This document shows, piece after piece, positions 1 through 5,748 of a stretch of 5,748 bases of DNA. Below the pieces are notes generated by a model. The model did not search any database. It saw only the letters and a program-made list of their open reading frames with translations, and was not told the DNA's origin. This stretch comes from Gammaproteobacteria bacterium (GTDB lineage Bacteria > Pseudomonadota > Gammaproteobacteria > Arenicellales > Arenicellaceae), in contig DNHK01000291.1 in NCBI GenBank assembly GCA_003485905.1, forward strand, positions 8,600 to 14,347, written 5' to 3'. How positions within the stretch are numbered: position 1 is the first letter of the stretch; each line of letters starts with the position of its first letter. The position numbers were made by a program, and so were the translations under genes.

Positions 1-143
1 TTATGGCGGGTCGCAAAATGACACTTCCCGAAGATATTCAATGGTTGGCCCAAGCAGTAATTGCTCACCGCCTCAAAATGCGAGATGGCGCCATTGCAGC
101 AGAGGCCGTCAGTCGTATTATTGAAACTGTTGAAGTGACGTAA
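1..143 (+). CDS. MoxR-family AAA+ ATPase, C-terminal end (partial)
   Basis: This is the 3' end of a gene that begins left of the window; the frame read from base 3 ends at TAA (141-143) and gives 46 visible residues. They contain TLPEDIQWLAQAVIAHRL, which resembles the helical lid region at the end of MoxR ATPases (pattern L-P-E-D-hydrophobic-Q ... V-hydrophobic-x-HRL). The P-loop, Walker B and sensor motifs lie outside the window, so the call rests on this short tail plus context. MoxR ATPases are chaperone-like AAA+ proteins commonly encoded just upstream of a DUF58 gene, as here. The 75-base gap to the next gene shows no convincing promoter or terminator, so I infer one operon. Confidence 0.8.
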   Translation, partial: MAGRKMTLPEDIQWLAQAVIAHRLKMRDGAIAAEAVSRIIETVEVT

Positions 144-218
144 ACTCTGTACCAATGAAATGATTTTAAGTTTAAGCCACCATCAAAAGTAGTAACTACC
201 CTCGATTCTAAAGGGCTG

Positions 219-1127
219 ATGAACACAGCAACTGCCAACCCCAACCTATACCTAACAAATCGTCGACAGCTCTATATATTGCCGACGCGCGGCGGAATAA
301 TGTTTGGGCTAATGTTATTGGCCATGTTTGGACTAGCCATTCGTTTTCAAAGTCAGCCCGCATTCTTAATGACATTCCTATTGGCTGCTTTAGGGCAGGT
401 TTCCGCTCTGTATACACATAGAAACGTATTAGGCCTAAAGCTGTCAATATTTGACCCAGAGCCGATTAGCGCAGGTCAAAAGGCAAATTTTAGGGTTTTC
501 ATCGAAAAGCCCACAAATCAAGCTCGGCATGATCTTTGGTTAATCCCAAATATAAACCCACAACCTATACAAATTGATGCTCATAGCGATGCAGAGACGG
601 TCATAACCGTCGAAAGTAAAAACCGAGGTTGGTTGAACTGCCCTCCATTTAGTGTAACCAGTGACTTTCCAATGACCCTACTTTATTCATGGTCAAGAAA
701 AATAAAACCGAGTAGACGGTGCCTGGTATACCCAAAACCAATTGGGGATCAGCCAATACCGACACATTTAGGTATAAATGGCGATGGGGGGTCATCTGTT
801 TCAGGAGCCCAAGGTGAACACTTTCACTCAGTACGGCCTTTCCAATCGGGAGATAGCATGCAACACATACACTGGCGTGCAACAGCCAAGCTACAGAAAC
901 CAATGACTAAACAATACGAGCGGGCCGTTTCAAATACACTTTGGTTAGCTTGGGATGCGCTAGGACTATTAGAAACTGAAGCACGATTATCCCAATTGGC
1001 TCGCTGGGTCATTGATGCCACAGAACAGAGACTGGAATTCGGGCTATTATTGCCGGATAAGCAGATTGAACCAGATTCCGGCGAACACCATATGCGCAAC
1101 TGTCTAAAGGCACTGGCACTTTATTAA
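219..1127 (+). CDS. DUF58 domain membrane protein of a MoxR operon
   Basis: A 302-residue protein of unknown biochemical role, in the family that accompanies MoxR ATPases. After a short N-terminus with LYILPTR (residues 18-24), typical of this family, two hydrophobic segments at about 27-42 and 47-65 probably form a membrane hairpin, followed by THRN (66-69). A beta-rich region (about 70-170) includes RGWLNCPPF and SDFPMTLLYSWS, matching the family pattern RGW...S-x-FPLGL. The DUF58 signature is at about 199-233: GEHFHSVRPFQSGD, IHWRATAK, then KQYE. The ATG at 219 has AAAGGG (210-215) only 3 bases upstream; the next Met (residue 28) would cut into the first membrane segment, so 219 is preferred. 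Its TAA overlaps the next ATG (TAATG). In Pseudomonas the equivalent gene sits between moxR and tgpA. Its exact function is not established. Confidence 0.9.
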   Translation: MNTATANPNLYLTNRRQLYILPTRGGIMFGLMLLAMFGLAIRFQSQPAFLMTFLLAALGQVSALYTHRNVLGLKLSIFDPEPISAGQKANFRVFIEKPTNQARHDLWLIPNINPQPIQIDAHSDAETVITVESKNRGWLNCPPFSVTSDFPMTLLYSWSRKIKPSRRCLVYPKPIGDQPIPTHLGINGDGGSSVSGAQGEHFHSVRPFQSGDSMQHIHWRATAKLQKPMTKQYERAVSNTLWLAWDALGLLETEARLSQLARWVIDATEQRLEFGLLLPDKQIEPDSGEHHMRNCLKALALY

Positions 1128-3190
1128 TGCACATTCCGACACTTAGGAAACCGGACTGGCTTAGCGCAATGTGGCCCAAACTTCCGGGAATAGCTCGGCC
1201 TCCTACCCCACTTGCCAATCCGAATGCCGTTCAACAAATAATTGTACTCGCGGCTATAGCCGCTACAGTGCACATAATCCTCTCTGGTAGTCCAAGTTCG
1301 CTGTACGCAATAGCGATTTTAGCTGTCAAATCAGCATTGATTCGATACAAGCGACCGCCATTAAAAATCTGGTGGTTACTGCCTGCTTTAGCAATTGGTG
1401 TTATCTTAACCATTGTCAATTTCGGCGGCATCGTAGGCCGTTATTCTGGGTTCGGTTTACTTATTATTTTACTGGCACTCAAAATTCTCGAATCCAAGGA
1501 CCACCGGGATTATCAGTTCTCTGTTTTGTTAATATATTTTATTGCCGCAGGCAACTTTCTATACGAGTCCTCGATCCCATCAGTTTTACTAACTCTGGCA
1601 TACGCCATCGCGATCACTACCGCGCTCGCCAATTTGGGCCAAAGCTCACTCGTCAACACAGGGTTTAATGCAAAACTTTCACTGATAACGTTAATAAAAG
1701 CTTTTCCGTTAGCATTGATTTTGTTCTTCTTTTTCCCACGTATTGAAGCGAATTTCGGTTTTTTACCAAGTCAAGATGAACTGCCTAGTGCTTTATCGGA
1801 AGTGCTCTCCCCCGGTGAGATATCCGCCAATGCCTTTAGCGACGAATTAGCCTTTCGAGTGGAGTTTGACGAAGTACCTGCCAACCCTGAACAACTTTAT
1901 TGGCGAGCAAAAGTAATGACCCGAGAAGAGAATTTTGTATGGTATATGCAGCGTTTTCTATCTCGACCGACGTCAGACATAGATAAAGAAGAGCAAGCGA
2001 AAATATCAAGTCAATCACAACTCGTGAGCTACCGGGTACTGCATCAAAACACAAGCGATACACACCTGCCAGCACTTGAATACCTCGTCGAAAGGGATCT
2101 GGGATTAGCCTTTAATGACAACACCTTACGACTCTTCAACACTCCAAAAACTAGATTTAGCTATCACGCAACCGCCAGACCTGGGGAGTCTAGCAGTCTG
2201 CAGTCAGAAGGTAACAATAGTGCGCTATTTTTAGCCGTTAGCCATACACCCAATGCTGAGATGCAAAGATTGTTAGACGATTGGCGCGCCACTACTAATT
2301 CACCAATCGAGCTGATTCAAAAAGTACTCATGCACTTTCGAACTCAGCCTTTTGCCTATAACTTGATACCACCGGTCCTTGAAATTGACCCGTTTAACGA
2401 GTTCATGTTCGATACAAGAACCGGATACTGTGAACATTATGCTTCGGCCTTTACAACTATTGCACGATGGCTCGGAATTCCTGCCCGGATTGTGACGGGT
2501 TATCTTGGCGGCAAATGGAATCCAGGTGGACAATTTCTCCAGGTGCGCTACTCCGATGCACACGCTTGGAGCGAAGTTTGGATAGACGGTAGCGGGTGGG
2601 TCAGAGTGGACCCAACCGGAGCTATTGCGCCTGAGCGCATAGAGTTTGGAATAGATGCTTTAAGGCAATTGTGGGATTCGGGGCTCTGGGACAGCCACTT
2701 CTCGGCAAGTGGTCTAGCAGACGTATTGTATCCGGGGCAATTCGGTCGAACTTTGAGTAATTTGTCAGACTTTTGGGATATGGCTGAGTATCGCTGGAGC
2801 CGTTGGGTTGTAGAATTTGACGCCGAAGCACAGCGGGAATTAATCCGTAAACTTGGCTTTGATGGCGACCGTATTTACACCACGCTTCTACTCATTATGA
2901 CGATTGGCGCGTGCTTCTGCTTAGGCCTTTATCTTCTGCTTTTACTACCAAAGAGGCGCAGCTTAAGCAAAGTTGATCGCTTGTATCTACAATTCTGCAC
3001 GAATCTCGCTCGCAAGGGTGTAATCCGCGCACCACACGAGGGCCCACAAGAGTTTGGTCTGAGAGCTACCGCAGCGCTGCCAGAAAGGAGCAGCGTAATT
3101 GAATTTCTTATCCAAAATTATATTCAGGCCAAATACGCCGACCAAGAGAACTCAGTCGCAGGAATGAAAATCGCACTTAAACATCTTTAA
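1127..3190 (+). CDS. tgpA: TgpA-like membrane transglutaminase (DUF3488 / transglutaminase core / DUF4129)
   Basis: A 687-residue protein close in layout and length to Pseudomonas TgpA, an inner-membrane protein with a periplasmic transglutaminase domain. Hydrophobic segments lie at about 36-53, 57-72, 81-99, 106-122, 130-146, 151-169 and 184-203 (DUF3488 region). A periplasmic region of about 205-580 holds the core: RTGYCEHYASAF with Cys435, GIPARIVTGYLGG, SDAHAWSEVW with His479, and GWVRVDPTGAIAPERIE with Asp495. The C-to-H and H-to-D spacings (44 and 16) equal those I recall for the TgpA triad. A last TM helix (about 585-607) ends in PKRRS, so the roughly 80-residue DUF4129-like tail should be cytoplasmic. 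The start overlaps the previous stop, and no Shine-Dalgarno lies at normal distance (AAAGG is 16 bases away), suggesting reinitiation. The region before Cys435 departs from usual TgpA sequence. Substrate is unknown. Confidence 0.9.
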   Translation: MHIPTLRKPDWLSAMWPKLPGIARPPTPLANPNAVQQIIVLAAIAATVHIILSGSPSSLYAIAILAVKSALIRYKRPPLKIWWLLPALAIGVILTIVNFGGIVGRYSGFGLLIILLALKILESKDHRDYQFSVLLIYFIAAGNFLYESSIPSVLLTLAYAIAITTALANLGQSSLVNTGFNAKLSLITLIKAFPLALILFFFFPRIEANFGFLPSQDELPSALSEVLSPGEISANAFSDELAFRVEFDEVPANPEQLYWRAKVMTREENFVWYMQRFLSRPTSDIDKEEQAKISSQSQLVSYRVLHQNTSDTHLPALEYLVERDLGLAFNDNTLRLFNTPKTRFSYHATARPGESSSLQSEGNNSALFLAVSHTPNAEMQRLLDDWRATTNSPIELIQKVLMHFRTQPFAYNLIPPVLEIDPFNEFMFDTRTGYCEHYASAFTTIARWLGIPARIVTGYLGGKWNPGGQFLQVRYSDAHAWSEVWIDGSGWVRVDPTGAIAPERIEFGIDALRQLWDSGLWDSHFSASGLADVLYPGQFGRTLSNLSDFWDMAEYRWSRWVVEFDAEAQRELIRKLGFDGDRIYTTLLLIMTIGACFCLGLYLLLLLPKRRSLSKVDRLYLQFCTNLARKGVIRAPHEGPQEFGLRATAALPERSSVIEFLIQNYIQAKYADQENSVAGMKIALKHL

Positions 3191-3240
3191 TCTGGCTCGC
3201 TACACCACGTGTTCGTAGGTATTTGGTTTAACGATCTATT
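3191..3240. other. Convergent gap between tgpA and xerD
   Basis: Fifty bases separate the two facing stop codons. The only pairing seen is a short CTAC/GTAG stem around CACGTG with a bulge and no following T run, so I find no intrinsic terminator for either gene here. Confidence 0.6.
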
Positions 3241-4161
3241 TCAACCTCGCGGATGATGTTTTGCATGCATGCTTTGCAATCGCTCGCGCGCCACATGGGT
3301 ATAGATTTGCGTTGTAGACAAATCTGAGTGACCGAGCAGCAATTGAACTGAACGCAAATCCGCGCCATGATTAAGTAAATGTGTAGCAAACGCGTGTCGT
3401 AGCGTATGCGGCGATAAACTTACGTTTAACCCGGCGGCCTTGGAGTATCGTTTTATTGCATACCAAAAGGTTTGACGTGTCATAGCAGTCCCCCGGTTAC
3501 TAACAAACACCGCAGAACTAGAACGTTGCCCGAGAATATCACTTCTTGCCTGTTCCAAATAGCTTGCCAATTTATCAAGCGCCATTTCTCCTAGTGGCAC
3601 GAGCCGTTCCTTATTCCCTTTCCCAATAACGCGAACCAATCCGACCTGTAGATTCATCTGGTTCAATTCAATATTCACTAATTCAGATACCCGTAGCCCG
3701 GTTGCATATAATAACTCCATCATTGCGCGATCACGTTTCCCCATTGCGGTCGTTTCATCCGGACTCGCGAGCAAAGCTTCGACATCGTTCTCGGACAGGG
3801 ATTTGGGCAACGACCTACCGAGCTTAGGTGATGACAGATTAACCGTTGGGTCTTGGCTACAAACTCCCTCGCGCACCATATAACGATAAAAACGACGTAA
3901 GGTAGACAGTACTCGTGCGGTCGAAGAGCTTTTTACTCCTCTGGCGTAACAATTCGCAAGAAACCTTTGTATTTCGATATCTTGAGCTTGAACTAGCGTC
4001 GCTGCCTCACTAACGTCTTTCTGAGGCTCAGAAATAAACTCGGAAAATTGTTTTAAATCTGAACGATAAGCACTCAACGTGTTCTTCGATAGGCCATACT
4101 CCAACCACATTGAATCAATGAAACGATCAATAATTTCAGAATTATCGTTACCAATAGTCAT
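3241..4161 (-). CDS. xerD: Site-specific tyrosine recombinase XerD
   Basis: XerD acts with XerC at dif to resolve chromosome dimers at the division septum, under FtsK control. From the ATG at 4161 the protein has 306 residues (E. coli XerD: 298). The N-terminal SAM-like DNA-binding domain (about 1-110) includes DRFIDSMWLEYGLSKNTLSAY. The catalytic domain holds the full set: Arg157 (YATGLRVSEL), Lys181 (VIGKGNKERLVPLG), His252 and Arg255 (SPHTLRHAFATHLL), His278 (LLGHSDLSTTQ) and nucleophile Tyr287 (IYTHVARERL). MTRQTFW and the HHPRG ending favour XerD over XerC. An in-frame TTG at 4191 would add ten residues and has GGTGA seven bases upstream, with a stop codon just before it; I prefer the ATG because it matches the E. 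coli N-terminus, though its own SD is weak. The gene lies after the rplS terminator and probably has its own promoter. Confidence 0.93.
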   Translation of the reverse strand: MTIGNDNSEIIDRFIDSMWLEYGLSKNTLSAYRSDLKQFSEFISEPQKDVSEAATLVQAQDIEIQRFLANCYARGVKSSSTARVLSTLRRFYRYMVREGVCSQDPTVNLSSPKLGRSLPKSLSENDVEALLASPDETTAMGKRDRAMMELLYATGLRVSELVNIELNQMNLQVGLVRVIGKGNKERLVPLGEMALDKLASYLEQARSDILGQRSSSAVFVSNRGTAMTRQTFWYAIKRYSKAAGLNVSLSPHTLRHAFATHLLNHGADLRSVQLLLGHSDLSTTQIYTHVARERLQSMHAKHHPRG

Positions 4162-4225
4162 CGAACCACTATCGAATGGGGCTTTACGCAAAGATTAATC
4201 ACCGTGTTCGCCAGATGCACATATA

Positions 4226-4253
4226 AATATAGTAACAGTGTTTTAGCAGTTAA
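4226..4253 (-). promoter_or_regulatory. Candidate sigma-70 promoter for xerD
   Basis: On the minus strand a -35-like TTAACT (plus 4248-4253, 4 of 6 to consensus) and a -10 TATATT (plus 4226-4231, 5 of 6) are separated by 16 bases. Transcription would start near 4219, giving a leader of about 30 to 60 bases depending on which xerD start is used. The strong terminator before it makes a separate xerD promoter expected. The region is AT-rich, so chance matches are possible. Confidence 0.4.
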
Positions 4254-4364
4254 GGGGCAGCTCAACAGCCTTTACATTTAGAAGCTTAGCTTTTTTAAAA
4301 CTATCCAAATCGATAAATCTTTAAGGGGTAGATTGAGCCCTATGGACTTCAATACGTGAAGCTT
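4250..4364. repeat. Imperfect direct repeat, two copies, between rplS and xerD
   Basis: Two copies share motifs in the same order: TTAAGGGG-[C/T]-AG, then AGCC, then GAAGCTT. Copy A has these at 4250-4260, 4267-4270 and 4281-4287; copy B at 4321-4331, 4336-4339 and 4358-4364. The first blocks are 71 bases apart. Spacing between blocks differs, so this is a degenerate duplication or two binding sites rather than an exact repeat. On the minus strand the core reads GGCT-N4to6-CT[A/G]CCCCTTAA. The TTAA of copy A lies inside the proposed xerD -35 box. No function is known to me. Confidence 0.5.
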
Positions 4365-4389
4365 TTGTTTATGAATCTAAAATACAAAA

Positions 4390-4422
4390 GTAAAAAGCCC
4401 GGGCAATGCCCGGGCTTTTTAC
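4390..4422 (-). terminator. Rho-independent terminator after rplS (bidirectional)
   Basis: A perfect inverted repeat with 15-base arms (GTAAAAAGCCCGGGC at 4390-4404 and its complement at 4408-4422) and a three-base loop. The stem has an 8-bp GC-only core (GCCCGGGC) flanked by five A-T pairs, so each strand shows a GC stem followed by a T run. It begins 28 bases past the rplS stop and closes the rimM-trmD-rplS transcript. It could also stop plus-strand transcription, but no plus-strand gene runs into it. Confidence 0.95.
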
Positions 4423-4450
4423 TAAAAAATACGCATTAATTTAATCTGAT

Positions 4451-4798
4451 TTAATTTAACTTCTCTTTAATACGAGCAGAACGTCCAGAACGTTCACGCA
4501 AATAATATAATTTCGCACGTCGAACGGCACCGCGACGCTTCACCTCAATCGATGATACTTGTGGGCTATGTGTTTGAAACACACGTTCAACCCCTTCCCC
4601 ATAAGAAATCTTTCGCACCGTAAACGCAGAATTCAAACCACGGTTCCGCTTAGCAATTACAACACCTTCAAAAGCCTGTAATCGTTCGCGAGTACCTTCT
4701 CTTACTCGAACTTGCACCACAACTGTATCCCCTGGGCCAAAATCTGGCACATCGGTTTTCATTTGTTCTTGTTCAAGTTGATCAATAATATTCGTCAT
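4451..4798 (-). CDS. rplS: 50S ribosomal protein L19
   Basis: Complete 115-residue L19, the same length as in E. coli and very similar throughout. L19 belongs to the large subunit and lies near the interface with the 30S subunit. Recognisable blocks are the N-terminal [64 protein letters not shown], and the basic C-terminus [19 protein letters not shown] ending in KEKLN. The ATG at 4798 is fixed by the conserved N-terminus ([12 protein letters not shown]) and by GGAG (plus 4806-4809) seven bases upstream. It follows trmD after an unusually roomy 125-base gap and is the last gene of the operon before the terminator. Confidence 0.98.
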   Translation of the reverse strand: MTNIIDQLEQEQMKTDVPDFGPGDTVVVQVRVREGTRERLQAFEGVVIAKRNRGLNSAFTVRKISYGEGVERVFQTHSPQVSSIEVKRRGAVRRAKLYYLRERSGRSARIKEKLN

Positions 4799-4805
4799 TG
4801 CTTTT

Positions 4806-4809
4806 CTCC
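4806..4809 (-). promoter_or_regulatory. Shine-Dalgarno of rplS
   Basis: GGAG on the minus strand, seven bases before the rplS ATG. Directly upstream on the transcript is a small hairpin-capable AAGCTT-TAA-AAGCTT (plus 4810-4824), whose 3' arm abuts the GGAG. The stem is only 6 bp with two GC pairs, so its effect on translation may be slight. Confidence 0.75.
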
Positions 4810-4923
4810 AAGCTTTTAAAGCTTTGCCCTACGCCTCCCGACGATGAGCTTAAATACCCTGTTTCAGGTAGTGTTCAATTTTATGTCTTGTCGTTCTTTT
4901 ATATTTTGTTGCTCTAATATATT

Positions 4924-5658
4924 TTAATCATTCTTCTTGAGTAAGTCAGGGCGCTTAATTCGAGTCGCAATCAATGATTGCTCTCGCCGCCACTGCTCAA
5001 TTGCTGCATGGTCGCCACTCAGTAATACTTCTGGAACAACCATACCGCGATATTCTTCTGGCCGAGTGTAGTGCGGGCAATCTAGCAAACCAAAAATTTG
5101 TTCAGAGAACGAGTCTTGATTTGCCGATTCGCTATTACCCAAACTTCCGGGCATTAACCGAACCAGTGCATCTACAACCACCATCGCTGCTATCTCACCG
5201 CCAGATAAAATATAGTCGCCTATCGACCACTCCTCATCCACTTCGGTATCCAACAAACGCTGATCCACCCCTTCGTACCGACCGCATAGGAGAATAATAT
5301 TCTCAGATACAGCCGTACCAAGCAGTTTTTGATTAACTTTTCGCCCCTGCGGGCTCAAGTAAACCACTTTAGCCTGATAACAATTGTTATCAGGTCCACT
5401 ACGAAACTCTCGAATCGCAGCAATGGTTGTCGTCAAGGGTTTGGCCATCATCACCATTCCCGGACCCCCACCATAAGGACGATCATCTACCGAATTGTGC
5501 TTATCCTCGGCATAGTCTCGAGGGTTCCACACCCGAAAATCAATATTGTTATTCGGCTCCTCTGATAAATTATCAGCGGATAAAGCCCTTCCAACAACAC
5601 CGTGTTCCGTTAACGCGGTAAACATACCGGGAAGCACAGAGATAATATCAATATTCAA
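4924..5658 (-). CDS. trmD: tRNA (guanine-N1-)-methyltransferase TrmD
   Basis: TrmD transfers a methyl group from S-adenosylmethionine to N1 of G37 in tRNAs with a G at position 36, preventing +1 frameshifting; it is a SPOUT trefoil-knot dimer. The 244-residue product (E. coli 255) shows DDRPYGGGPGMVM (58-70), YLSPQGRKVNQ (100-110), the knot segment with LCGRYEGVDQR (124-134), EEWSIGDYILSGGE (142-155) and LMPGSLGN (168-175). Asp182 in QDSF should be the catalytic Asp (Asp169 of H. influenzae). GLLDCPHYTRPEEYRG, LLSGDHAAIEQWR and RPDLL complete the C-terminal domain. The start is TTG: an in-frame TAA four codons upstream excludes earlier ATGs, and MNIDIISVLPGMF aligns with the usual TrmD N-terminus. 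AAGG lies seven bases upstream. It begins 22 bases after the rimM stop. Confidence 0.97.
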   Translation of the reverse strand: MNIDIISVLPGMFTALTEHGVVGRALSADNLSEEPNNNIDFRVWNPRDYAEDKHNSVDDRPYGGGPGMVMMAKPLTTTIAAIREFRSGPDNNCYQAKVVYLSPQGRKVNQKLLGTAVSENIILLCGRYEGVDQRLLDTEVDEEWSIGDYILSGGEIAAMVVVDALVRLMPGSLGNSESANQDSFSEQIFGLLDCPHYTRPEEYRGMVVPEVLLSGDHAAIEQWRREQSLIATRIKRPDLLKKND

Positions 5659-5665
5659 ATTAATA

Positions 5666-5669
5666 CCTT
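5666..5669 (-). promoter_or_regulatory. Shine-Dalgarno that decides the trmD TTG start
   Basis: AAGG on the minus strand, seven bases before the TTG at 5658. The distance is normal and supports TTG as the real start rather than the internal ATG at codon 12, which would remove the conserved first strand of the protein. Confidence 0.65.
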
Positions 5670-5680
5670 AATGCACTGCC

Positions 5681-5748
5681 CTAAAACTCTGGATCCCAAT
5701 CCACTTGCATACTTTTGGTAAGCAAATCAACCTTGATCACGACTTGAT
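5681..5748 (-). CDS. rimM: Ribosome maturation factor RimM, C-terminal end (partial)
   Basis: The last 21 codons of a gene entering from the right edge, ending in TAG (plus 5681-5683). The visible peptide includes VVIKVDLLTK and ends in VDWDPEF, the typical end of RimM's PRC-barrel domain. RimM binds ribosomal protein S19 and assists 30S head maturation. Its position immediately upstream of trmD matches the conserved rpsP-rimM-trmD-rplS operon, so rpsP is expected just beyond the window. Confidence 0.93.
   Translation of the reverse strand, partial: QVVIKVDLLTKSMQVDWDPEF

Larger units (their letters stand above)
4192..4450. other. Intergenic region between xerD and rplS, no gene seen
   Basis: This stretch contains no convincing coding region on either strand. 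It holds the rplS terminator, the candidate xerD promoter and the two-copy repeat, each listed separately. Two weak hairpins followed by T-rich runs on the plus strand (AAGC/GCTT at 4282-4292, CTTCA/TGAAG at 4347-4361) coincide with the ends of the two repeat copies. They have few GC pairs and I do not call them terminators. The remainder is AT-rich without recognisable signals. Confidence 0.7.

Noticed and set aside
208..1218. Minus-strand open frames opposite the DUF58 gene and the start of tgpA
   Set aside because: Their translations are low-complexity shadows of strongly supported coding frames, with no family motifs.
1372..2831. Short open frames in other frames of tgpA
   Set aside because: All sit inside a gene with clear domains and catalytic residues; none shows its own initiation signal or motif.
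3241..4161. Phage or island integrase as an alternative to XerD
   Set aside because: Strong similarity to XerD across the full length, including the HHPRG end, the normal rplS neighbourhood, and no att sites, tRNA or phage genes nearby.
4279..4370. Two small hairpins with T-rich tails on the plus strand
   Set aside because: The stems have only four to six pairs with few GC, and no plus-strand transcript is expected here; noted only as part of the repeat.
4371..4439. 22-codon open frame starting with ATG on the plus strand
   Set aside because: It runs straight through the perfect terminator hairpin, which explains its sequence; no ribosome binding site is evident.
4840..4880. Possible promoter for rplS (TTGAAC then TATTTA on the minus strand)
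   Set aside because: The -10 match is only 3 of 6, which is what an AT-rich spacer gives by chance.
4974..5565. Plus-strand open frames antisense to trmD
   Set aside because: They lie wholly opposite an unmistakable trmD, have no recognisable domains and no plausible ribosome binding sites.
1..5748. CRISPR array, transposon ends, tRNA, rRNA or riboswitch
   Set aside because: No regularly spaced repeats, transposase, terminal inverted repeats or recognisable structured RNA were found on reading both strands.

Overview
This window looks like an ordinary piece of a gammaproteobacterial chromosome. Base composition is moderate to slightly AT-rich by eye. Three things point to Gammaproteobacteria: the rimM-trmD-rplS order, xerD just downstream of rplS, and a moxR / DUF58 / transglutaminase operon like that of Pseudomonas (where the last gene is tgpA). 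I cannot name the genus.

Left half (1-3190, plus strand): the 3' end of a MoxR-type AAA+ ATPase gene, then a complete two-TM DUF58 protein, then a TgpA-like membrane protein with a periplasmic transglutaminase core (Cys435, His479, Asp495) and a cytoplasmic DUF4129-type tail. The DUF58 and tgpA genes overlap by one base (TAATG) and are probably translationally coupled. The three products probably form one envelope-associated unit: ATPase chaperone, DUF58 partner and membrane-anchored transglutaminase.

Right half (3241-5748, minus strand, convergent with the left half): reading 5' to 3' from the right edge, the last 21 codons of rimM, trmD (m1G37 tRNA methyltransferase, TTG start), rplS (ribosomal protein L19), a perfect bidirectional rho-independent terminator, then xerD (tyrosine recombinase of chromosome dimer resolution) behind a probable promoter of its own. 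The rplS-xerD interval (about 260-290 bases) has no gene. It holds the terminator, the candidate xerD promoter, and an imperfect direct repeat whose xerD-proximal copy overlaps the proposed -35 box.

I found no mobile element, CRISPR array, tRNA, rRNA or clearly new system. The best second-look items are the direct repeat before xerD, the enforced TTG start of trmD beside a well-initiated rplS, the divergent periplasmic part of the TgpA-like protein, and the gene-order junction between xerD and the moxR cluster.
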